Shown in pieces: positions 54,573 through 64,000 of a stretch of 64,000 nt of DNA. How positions within the stretch are numbered: position 1 is the stretch's first letter; every line of letters starts with the position of its first letter. This stretch comes from Rhipidocladum racemiflorum (Eukaryota > Streptophyta > Magnoliopsida > Poales > Poaceae). Location of the stretch: contig CM070580.1 in the NCBI GenBank assembly GCA_036346355.1, positions 30,958,874 to 31,022,873 on the forward strand, read 5' to 3'. The position numbers and the translations under genes are program-made. Below the pieces are notes generated by a model that saw only the letters and a program-made list of their open reading frames with translations, searched no databases and was not told the origin of the DNA.

Positions 54573-54665
54573 ATGGACAGCAGATTGTGACTGTCACATG
54601 ATAGAACGATAAAGATTTGGTCATGCAGAAGCAGCACGCAGGATGATGTGATGGAGTTGGGTTGA
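54573..54665 (+). pseudogene. PRP4: PRP4 last exon with 2-nt deletion
   Basis: Begins ATGGACAGCAG, completing DGQQIVTV from exon 41605-41686. The next codons should be Ser-His-Asp, but GTCACATGAT lacks two bases, giving GTC ACA TGA with a stop at 54599-54601. Shifting frame restores HDRTIKIWSCRSSTQDDVME and then TTG GGT TGA at 54657-54665, the expected end of the last WD40 blade. So the final blade is lost in this copy. Confidence 0.88.
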
Positions 54666-55081
54666 GGCATTGAATACTGTTCTGCATTTGTGCTACGAAC
54701 AGGTTGTTCTAGTCCCACCTTCAGCTGATCTGCCGTTCGAACTGATCTTGCCACGGCATGAAGATGTTTTTTGTAACTTCACCGTATGTACCTCATATTT
54801 CCTAAAAGAAAAATGTAGTCGAGTATTTTTTTTTTTTAACAGCATTAGTTGGATGCCCGTGCTTTTGCTATAGCACGCCTAGACTGCCTAGTGGTGTTGT
54901 CGAGCTCCCCTTGTAAACGCGAGCTGTACAACACGCTGAATCTGTTGAAAGTAAAGTACATTTCGTCGTTAATTGAATTCTAGTGATTTTTTCCCCTTTG
55001 CCCTGTTCCTACATTTAAGGGTCTACTAGCATAGTGTCCGTGCGTTGCAATAAAGTACTAAAAGAGGGTCGGTGGTACATA
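54666..55081. other. PRP4 3' flank
   Basis: Likely former 3' UTR and downstream sequence. At ~55,021 the phrase CTACTAGCATAGTGTCCGTG + CGTTGC resembles the reverse complement of a rice Helitron 3' end; no 5' end was found. Confidence 0.4.
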
Positions 55082-55318
55082 CTCCCTCCGGTTCCATAAT
55101 ACTTGTCGTTTTAGACATTGACACGGTCTTTAAAATACAACTTTGACCATCAATTACTAATGAAATTTATTTATAAAATCCACAAAAAATATGATATTGT
55201 GAAAGTGTTTTTCAAGACGAATTTATATATATGGTTTTCATATACCCAATCCGATAAAGTTTCAAAACTTTGACTTAGGACAAGTCTAAAACGACAAGTA
55301 TTATGGAACCGGAGGGAG
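55082..55318. mobile_element. Stowaway MITE, 237 bp
   Basis: Perfect 35-bp terminal inverted repeats beginning CTCCCTCCGGTTCCATAATA, with TA duplications on both sides (55080-55081, 55319-55320). CTCCCTCCG ends and TA targets define the Tc1/mariner-derived Stowaway group. Confidence 0.95.
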
Positions 55319-55490
55319 TAGCAGTGAAATAGGATTCTAAATCGTACCATAAACATCAAATTTATGATACACATATACCGAAACATACGTGTGTATGTAT
55401 TTAGGTTAAATTGACACAGATGTCCACATTTAGTAATAGATTTATTAGTAGGCGTCCACGTTTAGGAGTGGATTTAGGAAAAATACTTTG

Positions 55491-55836
55491 TACTCCCGGG
55501 AGTAATTACTCCCATCTCTGAAATACCACCCAAACGAACTTTAAATACTCCTTTATCACTTTGGATACACTCATATACTAATTATAAGATATTCCAATGA
55601 GATTCACATGAAAAAATTGCAAGAGAGTACATAGTTTTTAGCCTATTTTGCAAATACCTTCATATAAGCACATAAAAAGGAGTATGTCAAAAAAGTATAC
55701 ATACCACCTCTGAAAAAATGTAAATACCACCTAGATGGTCTTATATACTTATATATTACACGTACATACCCTCCGTTGCGCGAGATACTCCCTATGTTGT
55801 GAGATACGGCATAGGGAGTAATTACTCCCAGGAGTA
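55491..55836. mobile_element. MITE with palindromic ends
   Basis: Inverted repeats TACTCCYGGGAGTAATTACTCCC at both ends, 22 of 23 positions matching (55491-55513, 55814-55836). Each end contains the 16-bp perfect palindrome GGGAGTAATTACTCCC. The interior holds repeated ATACCACCT words. Family and target duplication unknown. Confidence 0.75.
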
Positions 55837-55850
55837 GAAAAGAGGCTTCC

Positions 55851-55986
<136 letters not shown>

Positions 55987-55990
55987 GTAC

Positions 55991-56392
55991 AATTACTAGG
56001 GCACCATGGTATCTAGGCATCATGATTTAAAACGGGTACTTTCCTTATTTCTTTGCATTCATAATTTTTTGAAATTTTTAGGATGTTGAGTTTAATCAGT
56101 TTACTAACTAGTTCAAATAAGTTTGAATTGAAATTCGAACGAGAGTTTCTTTTTTTAATGATAGTTTGATTGTAGGTATGTGCTGATTATGTATATAAAT
56201 AAGCAAAGTACGTGATCTAAATTTGTTCAAATCTTTGAATTCGAGTATATTTTTTTAAAGGTACGTGTTTTATTTGAATTGTTATAGATGAGTATATACC
56301 CTAAAACTGGAAGTTTCAAAAAATATACCTGAATTTGATTTGAATTTGTGTATTTAAAATCATAGTGCTGGGCACCATGGTGTCCCATTACA
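55991..56392. mobile_element. MITE-like element with GGGCACCATGGT ends
   Basis: Left end ATTACTAGGGCACCATGGTA and right end GGGCACCATGGTGTCCCATT are approximately inverted copies, extending into ATCATGATTT and AAAATCATAG. About 400 bp, AT-rich, non-coding. Target duplication unclear. Confidence 0.55.
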
Positions 56393-57565
56393 TGTGTGTG
56401 TGTATAAGGGATGGTGGGAGCACGACCAAACCGTCGTCGACGATGGCCGCCGGCAGCCATTTGTCGGCGCACCCGTACCACGGCGCTCCCATGCGAGAGG
56501 GCGGGCCGGGCGATGGGACGCTGCTGAGTATTTCTCAAGTTGCCAAGCCGGATTTTCCCGATGCGCACGGGATTCTGATGCGAGCCGGATTGCGCGCAGC
56601 TTTATTTCATGTCTTTTTTTTTTCTTTCTTCCTTTCTTTCTTTTCCATAGGTTGTAAGTTACGAAATCGTTTGATGTGACTCTTTTGTGTAATGGTCTGC
56701 GATACCTGTCTTTATCAGATTGTAGGTTTCAATTAATCTTGTGCAAACTGTGTTCGAGTTCAATAATGCTGCGTGTCGGCATCATGCATGCTCCTAATTG
56801 CGTCCTACTCAAGCTGCTGTAAATATCCAGGGCAATAGTGGCCACTTCTTTGCAGGGAAAGAGGGCAGCAGCATCTTATAATAGCTCGAGTAAATTTAAA
56901 ACCACATTACATCTCTATTGCATAAGCTGTTGAAAGCTAGCCATATTTCCATATACCATGGCGTAACAAGAAAAACCTCTCCATCACGGCAAAGTATACA
57001 AATTACGGGAGGCAAAATGACCATATCGATCAACTTCTGGGGGAAAACTGAGATCTGGAAACTAGCAGTAAAAAATACTGCAGCCTAATACACAGGCGTC
57101 AAATACAATTCGCACCAGCTTCCGTGGAACAATGCCGCATCCACGAACCTGCAGCTCACTGCCGTCATTTCCTGGCCTACAGCCGGATAAAATCCACTTG
57201 GAACTTCAGCTAGGCATGGAAACAAAAGACGAAGAGCACTCACCACAACTCCACAAGGGTTCTCAAAATTTCTAACAAATACTTGAGGGCAGCGGAGGCA
57301 AAGCAAGCTGCTGAGTGAATCGAACCAAACTACTGCTGCCAACAATTAACGCGGTGCCACACCAAAGAAAAAGTTTTAGCTTTTACGGTTTTACCTCGAC
57401 AAAACTCGCTCTCTCCATTTCCCATCTTCACCGAGGAAGACATGCAGCGCAGCTAGCGGACTTTGGCCTTTGAAGTACCGCGCTCGCTGGTTGCTGATTA
57501 TTTTCCACCCCAACCTGTAGTAGCGAGTTTGGTGCTCCAGGAGAGGCATAGCTGGGCCGAAAAAA
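56393..57565. other. unresolved intergenic sequence
   Basis: 56,400-56,640 is GC-rich and may be a captured gene piece. 57,085-57,345 has an open frame on the - strand (87 codons with stop) including FPCLAEVPSGFYPAVGQE that looks protein-like, but I recognise no family and see no splice context. It could be the 3' end of a - strand gene or a fragment. Confidence 0.3.
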
Positions 57566-57774
57566 GACGAGTTTCATGCCGAATGGTATGGGGAGTAAAT
57601 TGAAGAAGGCGAAGGCTTACACTCACAAACTCCAAGGGAAAGACATAAATGGACCCTGACGCGTAGGATGTATGACCATAAGTCTTGATTTCTTTTCCAT
57701 CCTCTCAGTGTTTTCGATTCTAAAAGTCGCACATATATCTTAGTTGTGGTTTGGGTTGATGGTTCGCACATGTT
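57566..57774. repeat. direct repeat, left copy (209 bp)
   Basis: From GACGAGTTTCATG to TTCGCACATGTT. It matches 58235-58440 with few substitutions and small indels. The pair brackets 460 bp of different sequence. Confidence 0.9.
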
Positions 57775-57807
57775 AATTATTGCAAGGATGCACCTGTACC
57801 ACCAGAG

Positions 57808-58104
57808 TTGTCGCGGTACGATTGCGGTAATCCGGTGTGGATCATTCAATCAACACATTTAGGCACCACCGCTCATGCGCACTACACGTGCAGGGATATC
57901 CGCGTAAGCAAATGTTACGTATTGATATTTCTCATTGCACGTTGCATTTTACATATTGCTAACACCATTCACACAAAATCTCAGTCATCAGAGCAATGCT
58001 ACTTTTTTCAATGGATCGACGGGCCCGAGAAGTACGACAGGGCATTCATCCAGCAAAAATATATGTTGAACTACCCTATTCCGCTCGAGAACTTCACCCG
58101 TTGA
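57808..58104 (+). pseudogene. possible GRF zinc-finger gene fragment
   Basis: The frame contains HAHYTC and, ~110 nt later, QCYFFQWIDGPEKYDRAF. A Cys followed by C-x-F-F-x-W-x-D is the end of GRF-type zinc fingers, common in plant transposon-associated and retrotransposon-captured genes. Spacing suggests that an intron or insertion separates the halves. No complete domain or start is present. Confidence 0.4.
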
Positions 58105-58234
58105 AAACTTTACACCCCAGAGAATAAGGGAAATACCGAAAGTGGGAAATACAAGGGAAAGACGTTGATGATCCCCGATGCCGCTATTGAAGTTGACTAC
58201 TTCAAACTGGAATAAGCCTAAGCCGGGTTGAGAA

Positions 58235-58440
58235 GACGAGTTTCATGTCGAATGGTACGGGACTAAATTGAAGAAGGCGAAGGCTCACTCGCAAACTCCA
58301 AGGGAAAGACATAAATGGACCCTGACGCGTAGGATGTATGACCATAAGTCTTGACTTCTTTTCCATCCTCTCAGTGTTTTCGATTTTAAAAGTCGCACAT
58401 ATATCTTAGTTGTGGTTTGGGTTGATGGTTCGCACATGTT
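58235..58440. repeat. direct repeat, right copy (206 bp)
   Basis: Partner of 57566-57774; ends at the same TTCGCACATGTT. The two copies could be LTRs of a very small element or a segmental duplication, but they do not start TG or end CA. Confidence 0.9.
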
Positions 58441-58741
58441 GTTATTTGTATCATAAAAGTAGTAAGGTAAATATATACATCTAACTAAACCCTACACACT
58501 ATGTAATTCGAACATTTATTATGACGTGTTATGTCGGGCTTGAAATGATTCCATTGAACAAAAGTTATTACTCAATTTCTCTACATGCATTGAAATTGTG
58601 AAAAATAAAATCAATCGTAATTTTGGTAATTTTGTTAGTTATTAAAGAAAATTTGTCGATGTTGAGCCTCTGTCATCAATTGAATCAATGAAAGCTCCTA
58701 TCGTCAATTTAAGAACTGTCGCTATTTCAGTTAGCCATAGA
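58441..58741. other. intergenic, nothing recognised
   Basis: AT-rich sequence between the direct repeat and the third copia element. Confidence 0.4.
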
Positions 58742-59066
58742 TGTCAGGTCTAATGGATCTTAGTGCCTAGATGAAACACCTAGATGAATGCTTAGGGGTT
58801 TACCTTCGGGAGTGGAACTCGACGATGCCATTTCCAGTCTCGGAGGTGATGGAGAGGGCGACGTCGGTGAGGATGAGGACGAGGAACGGCAGCAGCCTTC
58901 CCGTTGCTCCACACGCGAGTAGATCGGATTGGTTTGTTGGGGGGTATGTGCTCCAAGGACGTGGGTTCATGGGCCGGTCTACCCCCCTCTATTTATAGCG
59001 CGTGTGCAACAGGGGGCCACAACCATAAAGGTCGGTTGCGTCCCGATCGTATGAGATCAACCAACA
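58742..59066 (-). repeat. 3' LTR of - strand copia element
   Basis: On the - strand starts TGTTGGTTGATCTC right after the polypurine tract and probably ends AGACCTGACA. CGCTATAAATAGAGGGGG at ~58,985-59,002 on the - strand is a clear TATA-box promoter. The partner LTR is outside the window, so the 58742 end rests only on a CA terminus. Confidence 0.65.
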
Positions 59067-59309
59067 TTCTCCCCCTTGATCTCGAATTCAACTTTGAAAC
59101 TTTACATCTTGATCTATTAACTTTTTATATCTCACACTTTTAACTTAACATTCCACTCCTCCATAGATTTGTGTACCAAGACCAAGGCGTCTAGCGATCG
59201 ATTACGTCTTCTTTGAACTCAATGACTATAGCACACCTCTCTACGTCAAAGCAGAATAACTTTGTCTTTGTGGGAGACGGTTGCTTTCAATGACCCCTAT
59301 TATCCAGAA

Positions 59310-59937
59310 TCATAGTCTTTCCTTTAAACCCATGCCGGCTACGTGCTTCTCAAACACGTTGGGAGGAAGACCTTTGGTGAGCGGATCCGCTAACATGTCT
59401 TTTGTGCTTATATGCTCAAGTTCTATTGTTTGATCCTGGATTTTCTCCTTCACAACATAAAACTTGATCTCTATGTGTTTGGCAGCACCACTTGACTTGT
59501 TGTTGTGGGAGTAAAATCTTTGGCTCATTGTCGCGATATAATTTGAGTGGTTTTTCTATGTGTCCACCACTCTCAACCCGGTACAAACTTTTTAAACCAC
59601 ATTGCCTGCCGGTTGCCTCATAGCATGCCACAAACTCAGCGTGCATTGTCGGCGTTACAACGATCGATTGTTTTATACTTTTCCATGATATAGCTCCTCC
59701 GGCAAGGGTGAACACATATCCTGATGTGGACTTTCCAAAGGTCTTTACACCTGCCCAATCTGCATCTGCATAGCCCATAATTTCTAGGGCACTTGACTTT
59801 CTATATGTTAGCATGAGGCTCTTTGTCCCTTGCAAATACCGCAAGGCTTTCTTTCTGACTTTCAGGTGATCAACTCCTGGATTAATCGATATCTTCCAAG
59901 CATCCCGGTTGTAAATGCTAAGTCGTAGCGAGTACAT
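59310..59937 (-). pseudogene. copia RNase H remnant
   Basis: Encodes HLKVRKKALRYLQGTKSLML, the RNase H core YADADWAGVKTFGKSTSGYV, MHAEFVACYEATG, then in another frame HIEIKFYVVKEKIQDQTIEL and DMLADPLTKGLPPNVF. A frameshift near 59,510 (after EPKIL) splits it. The stop is at ~59,310, in the usual spot before the polypurine tract. Confidence 0.9.
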
Positions 59938-60050
59938 ATTTGAGCATACATTATGCTTCCGACAATTGAAGCATATGGTACCGATTTCATTTGATCGATC
60001 TCATACTTGTTCTTTGGACAATCCAAAATTTCCAAACTTATCGCCCTTGA

Positions 60051-61151
60051 CTATTGGAGCAGCGTGGCATTACACATATGCATACTATATCTTTTTAAAA
60101 CACTTTCTATGTATGCCTTCTGTGATAGCCCTAGCACCCCTCTTTTTCTATCTCGGTGTATCTCAATTCCTAATACATAGGATGCTTCACCAAGATCTTT
60201 CATATCAAACTTTGAGGACAAGAACTTCTTTGTTTCTAGCAGTAAATCTTTATCACTGCTTGCTAATAGGATATCATCTACATATAAAATTAGGAAAATA
60301 TATTTCCCTCTATTAAACTTTGCATAAATGCAGTTGTCCTCCTCATTCTCTTTGAACCCAAAATTTCTTATGGTTTCATCAAACTTAATGTACCACTGTC
60401 TAGACGCTTGTTTTAATCCATAAATGGACTTCTTTAATCGACATCCCATATTTTCTTTTCCTTCCATGACAAAACCTTTGGGTTGCGCCATGTATACATT
60501 TTCATATAAATCCCCATTTAGGAATGCCGTCTTAACATCCATCGTATGTAATTCGAAATCATAATGAGCAACGAGTGCCATAATGATTCTAAAAGAATCC
60601 TTTGTCGAAAGCAGTGAGAAGGTTTCGGTATAATCTATTCCTTCTCTCTGAGTGAAGCCTTTTGCGACAAGTCTAGATTTAAATCTTTCAACATTCCCTT
60701 TGGAGTCACGTTTGGTTTTGTAGACCCATTTACAGCCTACTGTTTTGGCTCCTTTAGGAATTTCTTCTAAATCCCAGACTTTGTTTGTACTCATGGATCT
60801 CATTTCATCTTGCATGGCAGCAAGCCACTTCGATGAATTGGGACTTCGCATCGCTTCCTCATAAGAGGTGGGATCACCCTCTATCTCTATGTCTTCACTG
60901 ACATAAACTTCATAATCAGCTGGAATAGCTGATCTCCTGTTTCTCTGTGATCTTCTAAGTGGTTCTTGAGCAGGTTCACTGCTCTCTACAGGAGGCTGCT
61001 CAGGTTCCTCACTAGCAACAGTAGGGGCCTCGGGCTCCACAACAGGTGCCTCTGGCACACCGACTGTTGAACTCGGAGAAACACCGGCAGGTGCTGTAAC
61101 TTCAGGTGATGCAGCAACAACAGGTATCGAGAAGTAAGGCTCTTGAATCAT
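60051..61151 (-). pseudogene. copia reverse transcriptase
   Basis: A 366-residue open frame: Pro/Glu/Ser-rich linker, KWLAAMQDEMRSMSTNKVWD, VGCKWVYKTKRDSKGNVERF, MDVKTAFLNGDLYENVYMAQ, catalytic YVDDILLASS, and YVLGIEIHRDRKRGVLGLSQ. The conserved GIDYxETFSPV motif reads GIDYTETFSLL. The core looks intact, but it is cut from integrase upstream and RNase H downstream by frame changes. Confidence 0.92.
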
Positions 61152-61562
61152 AGGAGTTGGGGCACAAACCCGCTTCTCATCAAGGCTAATTTCTCGGGTA
61201 CCATGCTCCCCCGATCATATCATCCTCTATAAACACAAAGCGTGTCTAGTTTCTACAAACTTGGTATGTCCGCGGACAAGAGAAACGATAACCCTTTGAT
61301 CTTTCAGATAGCCAATGAAATGGCAACTCACATCTTTGGATCTAACTTTCCTATGTTTGGGTTGAATACTTTTGCCTCAGTAGGACAGCCCCACACATGT
61401 AGATAGTTTAGTGAAGGCTTCCTCCCGATCCATAACTCATACGGCGTTTAGGCACCGACTTCACTGGGTACCCGATTAAGAATATGGGCGGCGGTTTTTA
61501 AAGCCTCCATCCATAGACTAACGGTAAAGTGGAGTAACTTATCATACTTCTCACCATATCCA

Positions 61563-62440
61563 TTAAGGTACTGCAGTTACGCCTTTCACTACTCCATTTT
61601 GCTGAGGTTCGCCCGGCATAGAATACTGAGCTACTATGCCATTTTCCTGCAGGTACCTTGCAAAAGGTCCTGGAACTTGGCCATAAGGGGTGTGTTTACC
61701 GTAGTATTCACCTCCACGGTCTGATCTTACTACTTTAATCTTTAGATCATGTTGATTCTCTATTTCAGCTTTAAATATTTTAAACTTTTCTAATGCTTCT
61801 GACCTTTCTTTGATAGGATAAATGTAGCCATAGCGAGAATAGTCATCAGTGAATGTAATGAACGAATCAAAACCATCCACTGTCTTTACAGGAAAAGGAC
61901 CACAAATGTCTGTATGGATTATTTCCAAGATTCCTGTATACGCTTGGCGCCTTTCTTTATTTGTTTAACATACTTGCCTTTAATACAATCTATGCAATGA
62001 TCTGTGTTTGAAAAGTCTAGGGGAGGAACAATTTCTTCTTTAATTAATCGTTCAATTCTCCCCCTCGAAATATGGCCTAAACGACAATGCCATAATTTCG
62101 ATGACGATTCACTTTCTATTCTCTTTCGCTTTGTATTAACATTGCATACTTTCGCATTCGAGGAGGTACTTATGTCATTCACAATATCATAATGGGATAG
62201 CAAATAAAGCTTGTCTTGTCGGATGGCAAGACCAACGGCTATATTATTAAACTTTATTACACACTTTCCATTCCCAAAATGACACTGAATGTTCTCATCA
62301 TCTAAGCAAGACACTGAAATCAAATTCCTTCTTAAAGAAGGCACTAATAAAACATCACGCAAATGGAGTATGAAGCCGCCATCCAACTCTAATGGAAGAT
62401 CTCCAATGGCTTCCACATCAGCTTCAACTCCATTCGCCAC
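61563..62440 (-). pseudogene. copia integrase remnant
   Basis: Zinc-binding LWHCRLGHI...DHCIDCIKGK and catalytic IHTDICGPFP and VVRSDRGGEY are present, in two overlapping frames that switch near 61,925. After EPQQNGVV the sequence lost one base (GTAGTGAAAGG where GTAGCTGAAAGG is expected), so the third catalytic Glu falls out of frame at ~61,587. Remnants of the GKG and downstream region follow at 61,200-61,560 without an open frame. Confidence 0.88.
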
Positions 62441-62479
62441 TCTAATTCCTCTTTCTCCTCTTTGTAGGATCCTCCTCGT

Positions 62480-63294
62480 ATGGAATCCTCAGATAGAATT
62501 AGCAACATGAACAGTTGCACCAGAATCTATCCACCAAGTGCTAGTTGGTGAATCTATATACAAGGATTCATCTATGAATGTAACTTGATCTTTACCTCTT
62601 TTGTTCAGCCACTTGAGGAAAAGAACACAATCCTTCATGCGGTGCCCTTTCTGATGGCAACGCCTGCAGGTATCTGGGTCTATGTGATCTGGCTGAGGCC
62701 TAGGAGGCTGTCCACTGGAACCATGTCCTCCATTGGAGTTCTGTCCTCCATTTGAGTGTTCACCCTTCTCAAAATTGGTGAACCTTTTCTGCTGATAATT
62801 GCCCTTTTGGTAGTTGCCTTTCTTGAAATTTGGCTTATTGAGCCATATTAGTCATCTTAAGAATATGCTCTCTAATGCCTGGTCCATTTCGCAGCCCAGA
62901 TCCATCATACTTGTCATTGACAAGTTTCTTGATTAATGTGCCTGCATAGGCCTTTGTGGATCCAAAGAATCGCTTCTTCTATTTTCTTCGAGATACTCAA
63001 GAGCATCTGTACATTCGGGATTGCTCCCTTATGGACTCAATGATGGTGCCTTTGATCACCATGAGGCACTTTCTATTTGAGTTGTCCCACTTTGCCTTCT
63101 CAATACTATACGACAATTACGCCAAGAAGATTATTTGTGGCTTCCTGACTCCCATTGCCGCGAACCAGGTGCCACAGCCTTGGATGAAGCAAAGCATAAT
63201 CTATCTCAGCCATAGCCATGGCCAAGCTCAAATTCTCTCTCCATGAGGAGTAATTGTTGCCGTTCAACCTTTCAAGCCCTTGAAAGACACTCAA
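62480..63294 (-). pseudogene. copia gag and protease remnant
   Basis: Gag starts at 63294 with FQGLERLNGNNYSSWRENLS and breaks near 63,106. The zinc knuckle CRRCHQKGHRMKDC lies at ~62,635-62,680, followed by the protease motif WWIDSGATVHVANS near 62,500-62,540, which keeps the catalytic DSG. Several frameshifts lie between them. Confidence 0.85.
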
Positions 63295-63299
63295 GGAAT

Positions 63300-64000
63300 T
63301 GGCAATCTTGGTTGGAAAAGCTTCATTAAATAAAACAAGAATTTAATCAGTAAACTAAAAGATTATAAACTTTGGCATGAATAAATTAACGTTGGTCAAT
63401 TAAACATGCTCTCAACTTTAATAAAGACTGATCTATTTCTAAAACACCGTTGGGCAGTATTAGAATAGAGCAAACTTTATTCAAAAAAACTTTCTATCAT
63501 TCTTAACATGGTCATGGCAAAAAATTATTTTCAACGTTGGTCAGAAAAATAAAATTACCATAACTATGTGAAATACTATAAAACTATTTTTTTATTTACT
63601 ATTTTCTCTAATTAAATATCCACGTTGGTTTCAATTTAATCAGAGAAAAGAAAACTTAAACTTGCAGCGGAAATACAGACTTAATTTAGTACTTAAGCTC
63701 ATCATGCATAGCAAACTTTAGACTTATTGTATTAAATCGAAAAAAAAACAGTGTTAATGAACTCGGGCCGAAAGGGCCCAAAACAACTTAGGGCATCCTC
63801 TGCCAAAACTTTTATGGACGCATGGAACCAACATTGCTGCTGCTGCACTTACGTGGGCTTCAGACTGCTTTGGGATGCAACGAAAAAATCGCTGGCTCCC
63901 AAAGCCCTAACTAATCCCATTTTCTTTTACCAGGCCGGCCCATAAAAAAAATAAGGCAAAGGACGCAGGTGCACATGCACCGTTCGATCGAAGCGGATGA
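63300..64000 (-). other. non-coding leader of - strand copia element, to window end
   Basis: AT-rich region repeating the phrase ACGTTGGTC or CGTTGG several times (~63,390, 63,448, 63,534 and 63,624), as expected for the stretch between primer-binding site and gag. No LTR sequence matching 58742-59066 is seen before base 64,000. Confidence 0.5.

Larger units (their letters stand above)
31188..54665 (+). pseudogene. PRP4: PRP4 (U4/U6 snRNP WD40 protein), degenerate copy
   Basis: Pieces: exon 1 (31188-31654 plus 39321-39572, split by an insertion), 40489-40942, 41319-41516, 41605-41686 and 54573-54665. The assembled protein has a Pro-rich N-terminus, the SFM/PRP4-like EYEVSDDHRAARERHESAV region with RAYAMAVPTND, then a WD40 propeller (GHTERATDVAFSPVDNCLAT, GHLDRLARIAFHPSGKYLGT, and so on). 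PRP4 joins U4/U6 in the tri-snRNP; the Arabidopsis orthologue LACHESIS is essential for gametophyte cell fate. Lesions: probable stop and 1-nt loss near 31,323-31,343 if the ATG at 31188 is ancestral; a net 1-nt frameshift at ~31,450-31,488; a 7.67-kb insertion inside exon 1; a 2-nt deletion at ~54,595. A functional copy should exist elsewhere. Sequencing error could explain single indels but not the insertion. Confidence 0.92.
58742..64000 (-). mobile_element. Ty1-copia retrotransposon, runs off the window
   Basis: Read on the - strand the order is gag (to ~62,600), protease, integrase, reverse transcriptase, RNase H, polypurine tract AAGGGGGAGAA (59067-59077) and 3' LTR. The 5' LTR and primer-binding site are not in the window; 63,300-64,000 is non-coding leader-like sequence. 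Integrase before reverse transcriptase makes it Ty1-copia. All domains are identifiable but frameshifts separate them, so it is defective. The left LTR boundary is the least certain coordinate. Confidence 0.9.

Noticed and set aside
57085..57345. 86-residue - strand frame as a gene
   Set aside because: Protein-like in places but with no recognised family, splice context or promoter; left as unresolved sequence.

Overview
The window is plant nuclear DNA from a grass. Oryza is my best guess, because the repeats look rice-like: solo LTRs with a TGTCACGCCC-type end, and Stowaway- and Tourist-like MITEs. Species assignment is inference. Two host genes, both on the + strand, are embedded in dense transposon sequence. 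I found no tRNA, rRNA or CRISPR.

Gene 1 (about 1,007-27,693) is the C-terminal ~2,340 residues of a SABRE/KINKY POLE/APT1-family giant protein (bridge-like lipid-transfer family, Fmp27/Apt1 domains). Its 18 visible exons join in frame without a stop, so it looks functional. Its 5' end lies before the window. Two of its introns are swollen by transposons. One (8,829-15,504) holds a small non-autonomous LTR element, an old repeat split by a 2.4-kb solo LTR, and a MITE. The other (16,086-23,579) holds a full-length Ty1-copia element (17,331-22,982) with a perfect GCGTG target duplication. Two introns start with GC instead of GT.

27,694-31,187 is intergenic. It holds a perfect 91-bp inverted repeat just past gene 1, a probable LINE tail, LTR debris and a MITE.

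Gene 2 (31,188-54,665) is recognisably PRP4, the WD40 protein of the U4/U6 snRNP (LACHESIS in Arabidopsis), but this copy is broken. Exon 1 has a frameshift. A 7.67-kb insertion (solo LTR 31,655-39,320, itself carrying a 3.3-kb element at 32,976-36,267) sits inside the same coding exon with a perfect ATTCT duplication. The last exon has a 2-nt deletion. Its last intron has grown to 12.9 kb: the exon-4/intron boundary was tandemly triplicated in units of 469 bp, and that array was then hit by a copia element (41,843-48,341, TTTTA duplication) and a MITE that is truncated in one copy, whole in the second and absent from the third. A solo LTR (50,136-52,320, CTTTA duplication) and a ~115-bp minisatellite follow.

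54,666-58,741 is a MITE and microsatellite cluster plus a 207-bp direct-repeat pair around a possible GRF zinc-finger gene fragment. 58,742 to the window end is a third Ty1-copia element on the - strand, with recognisable but broken gag, protease, integrase, reverse transcriptase and RNase H; its 5' LTR lies beyond the window.

The main story is one large gene that tolerates transposons because they lie in introns, next to an essential-type splicing gene whose local copy decayed by several independent and partly datable lesions.
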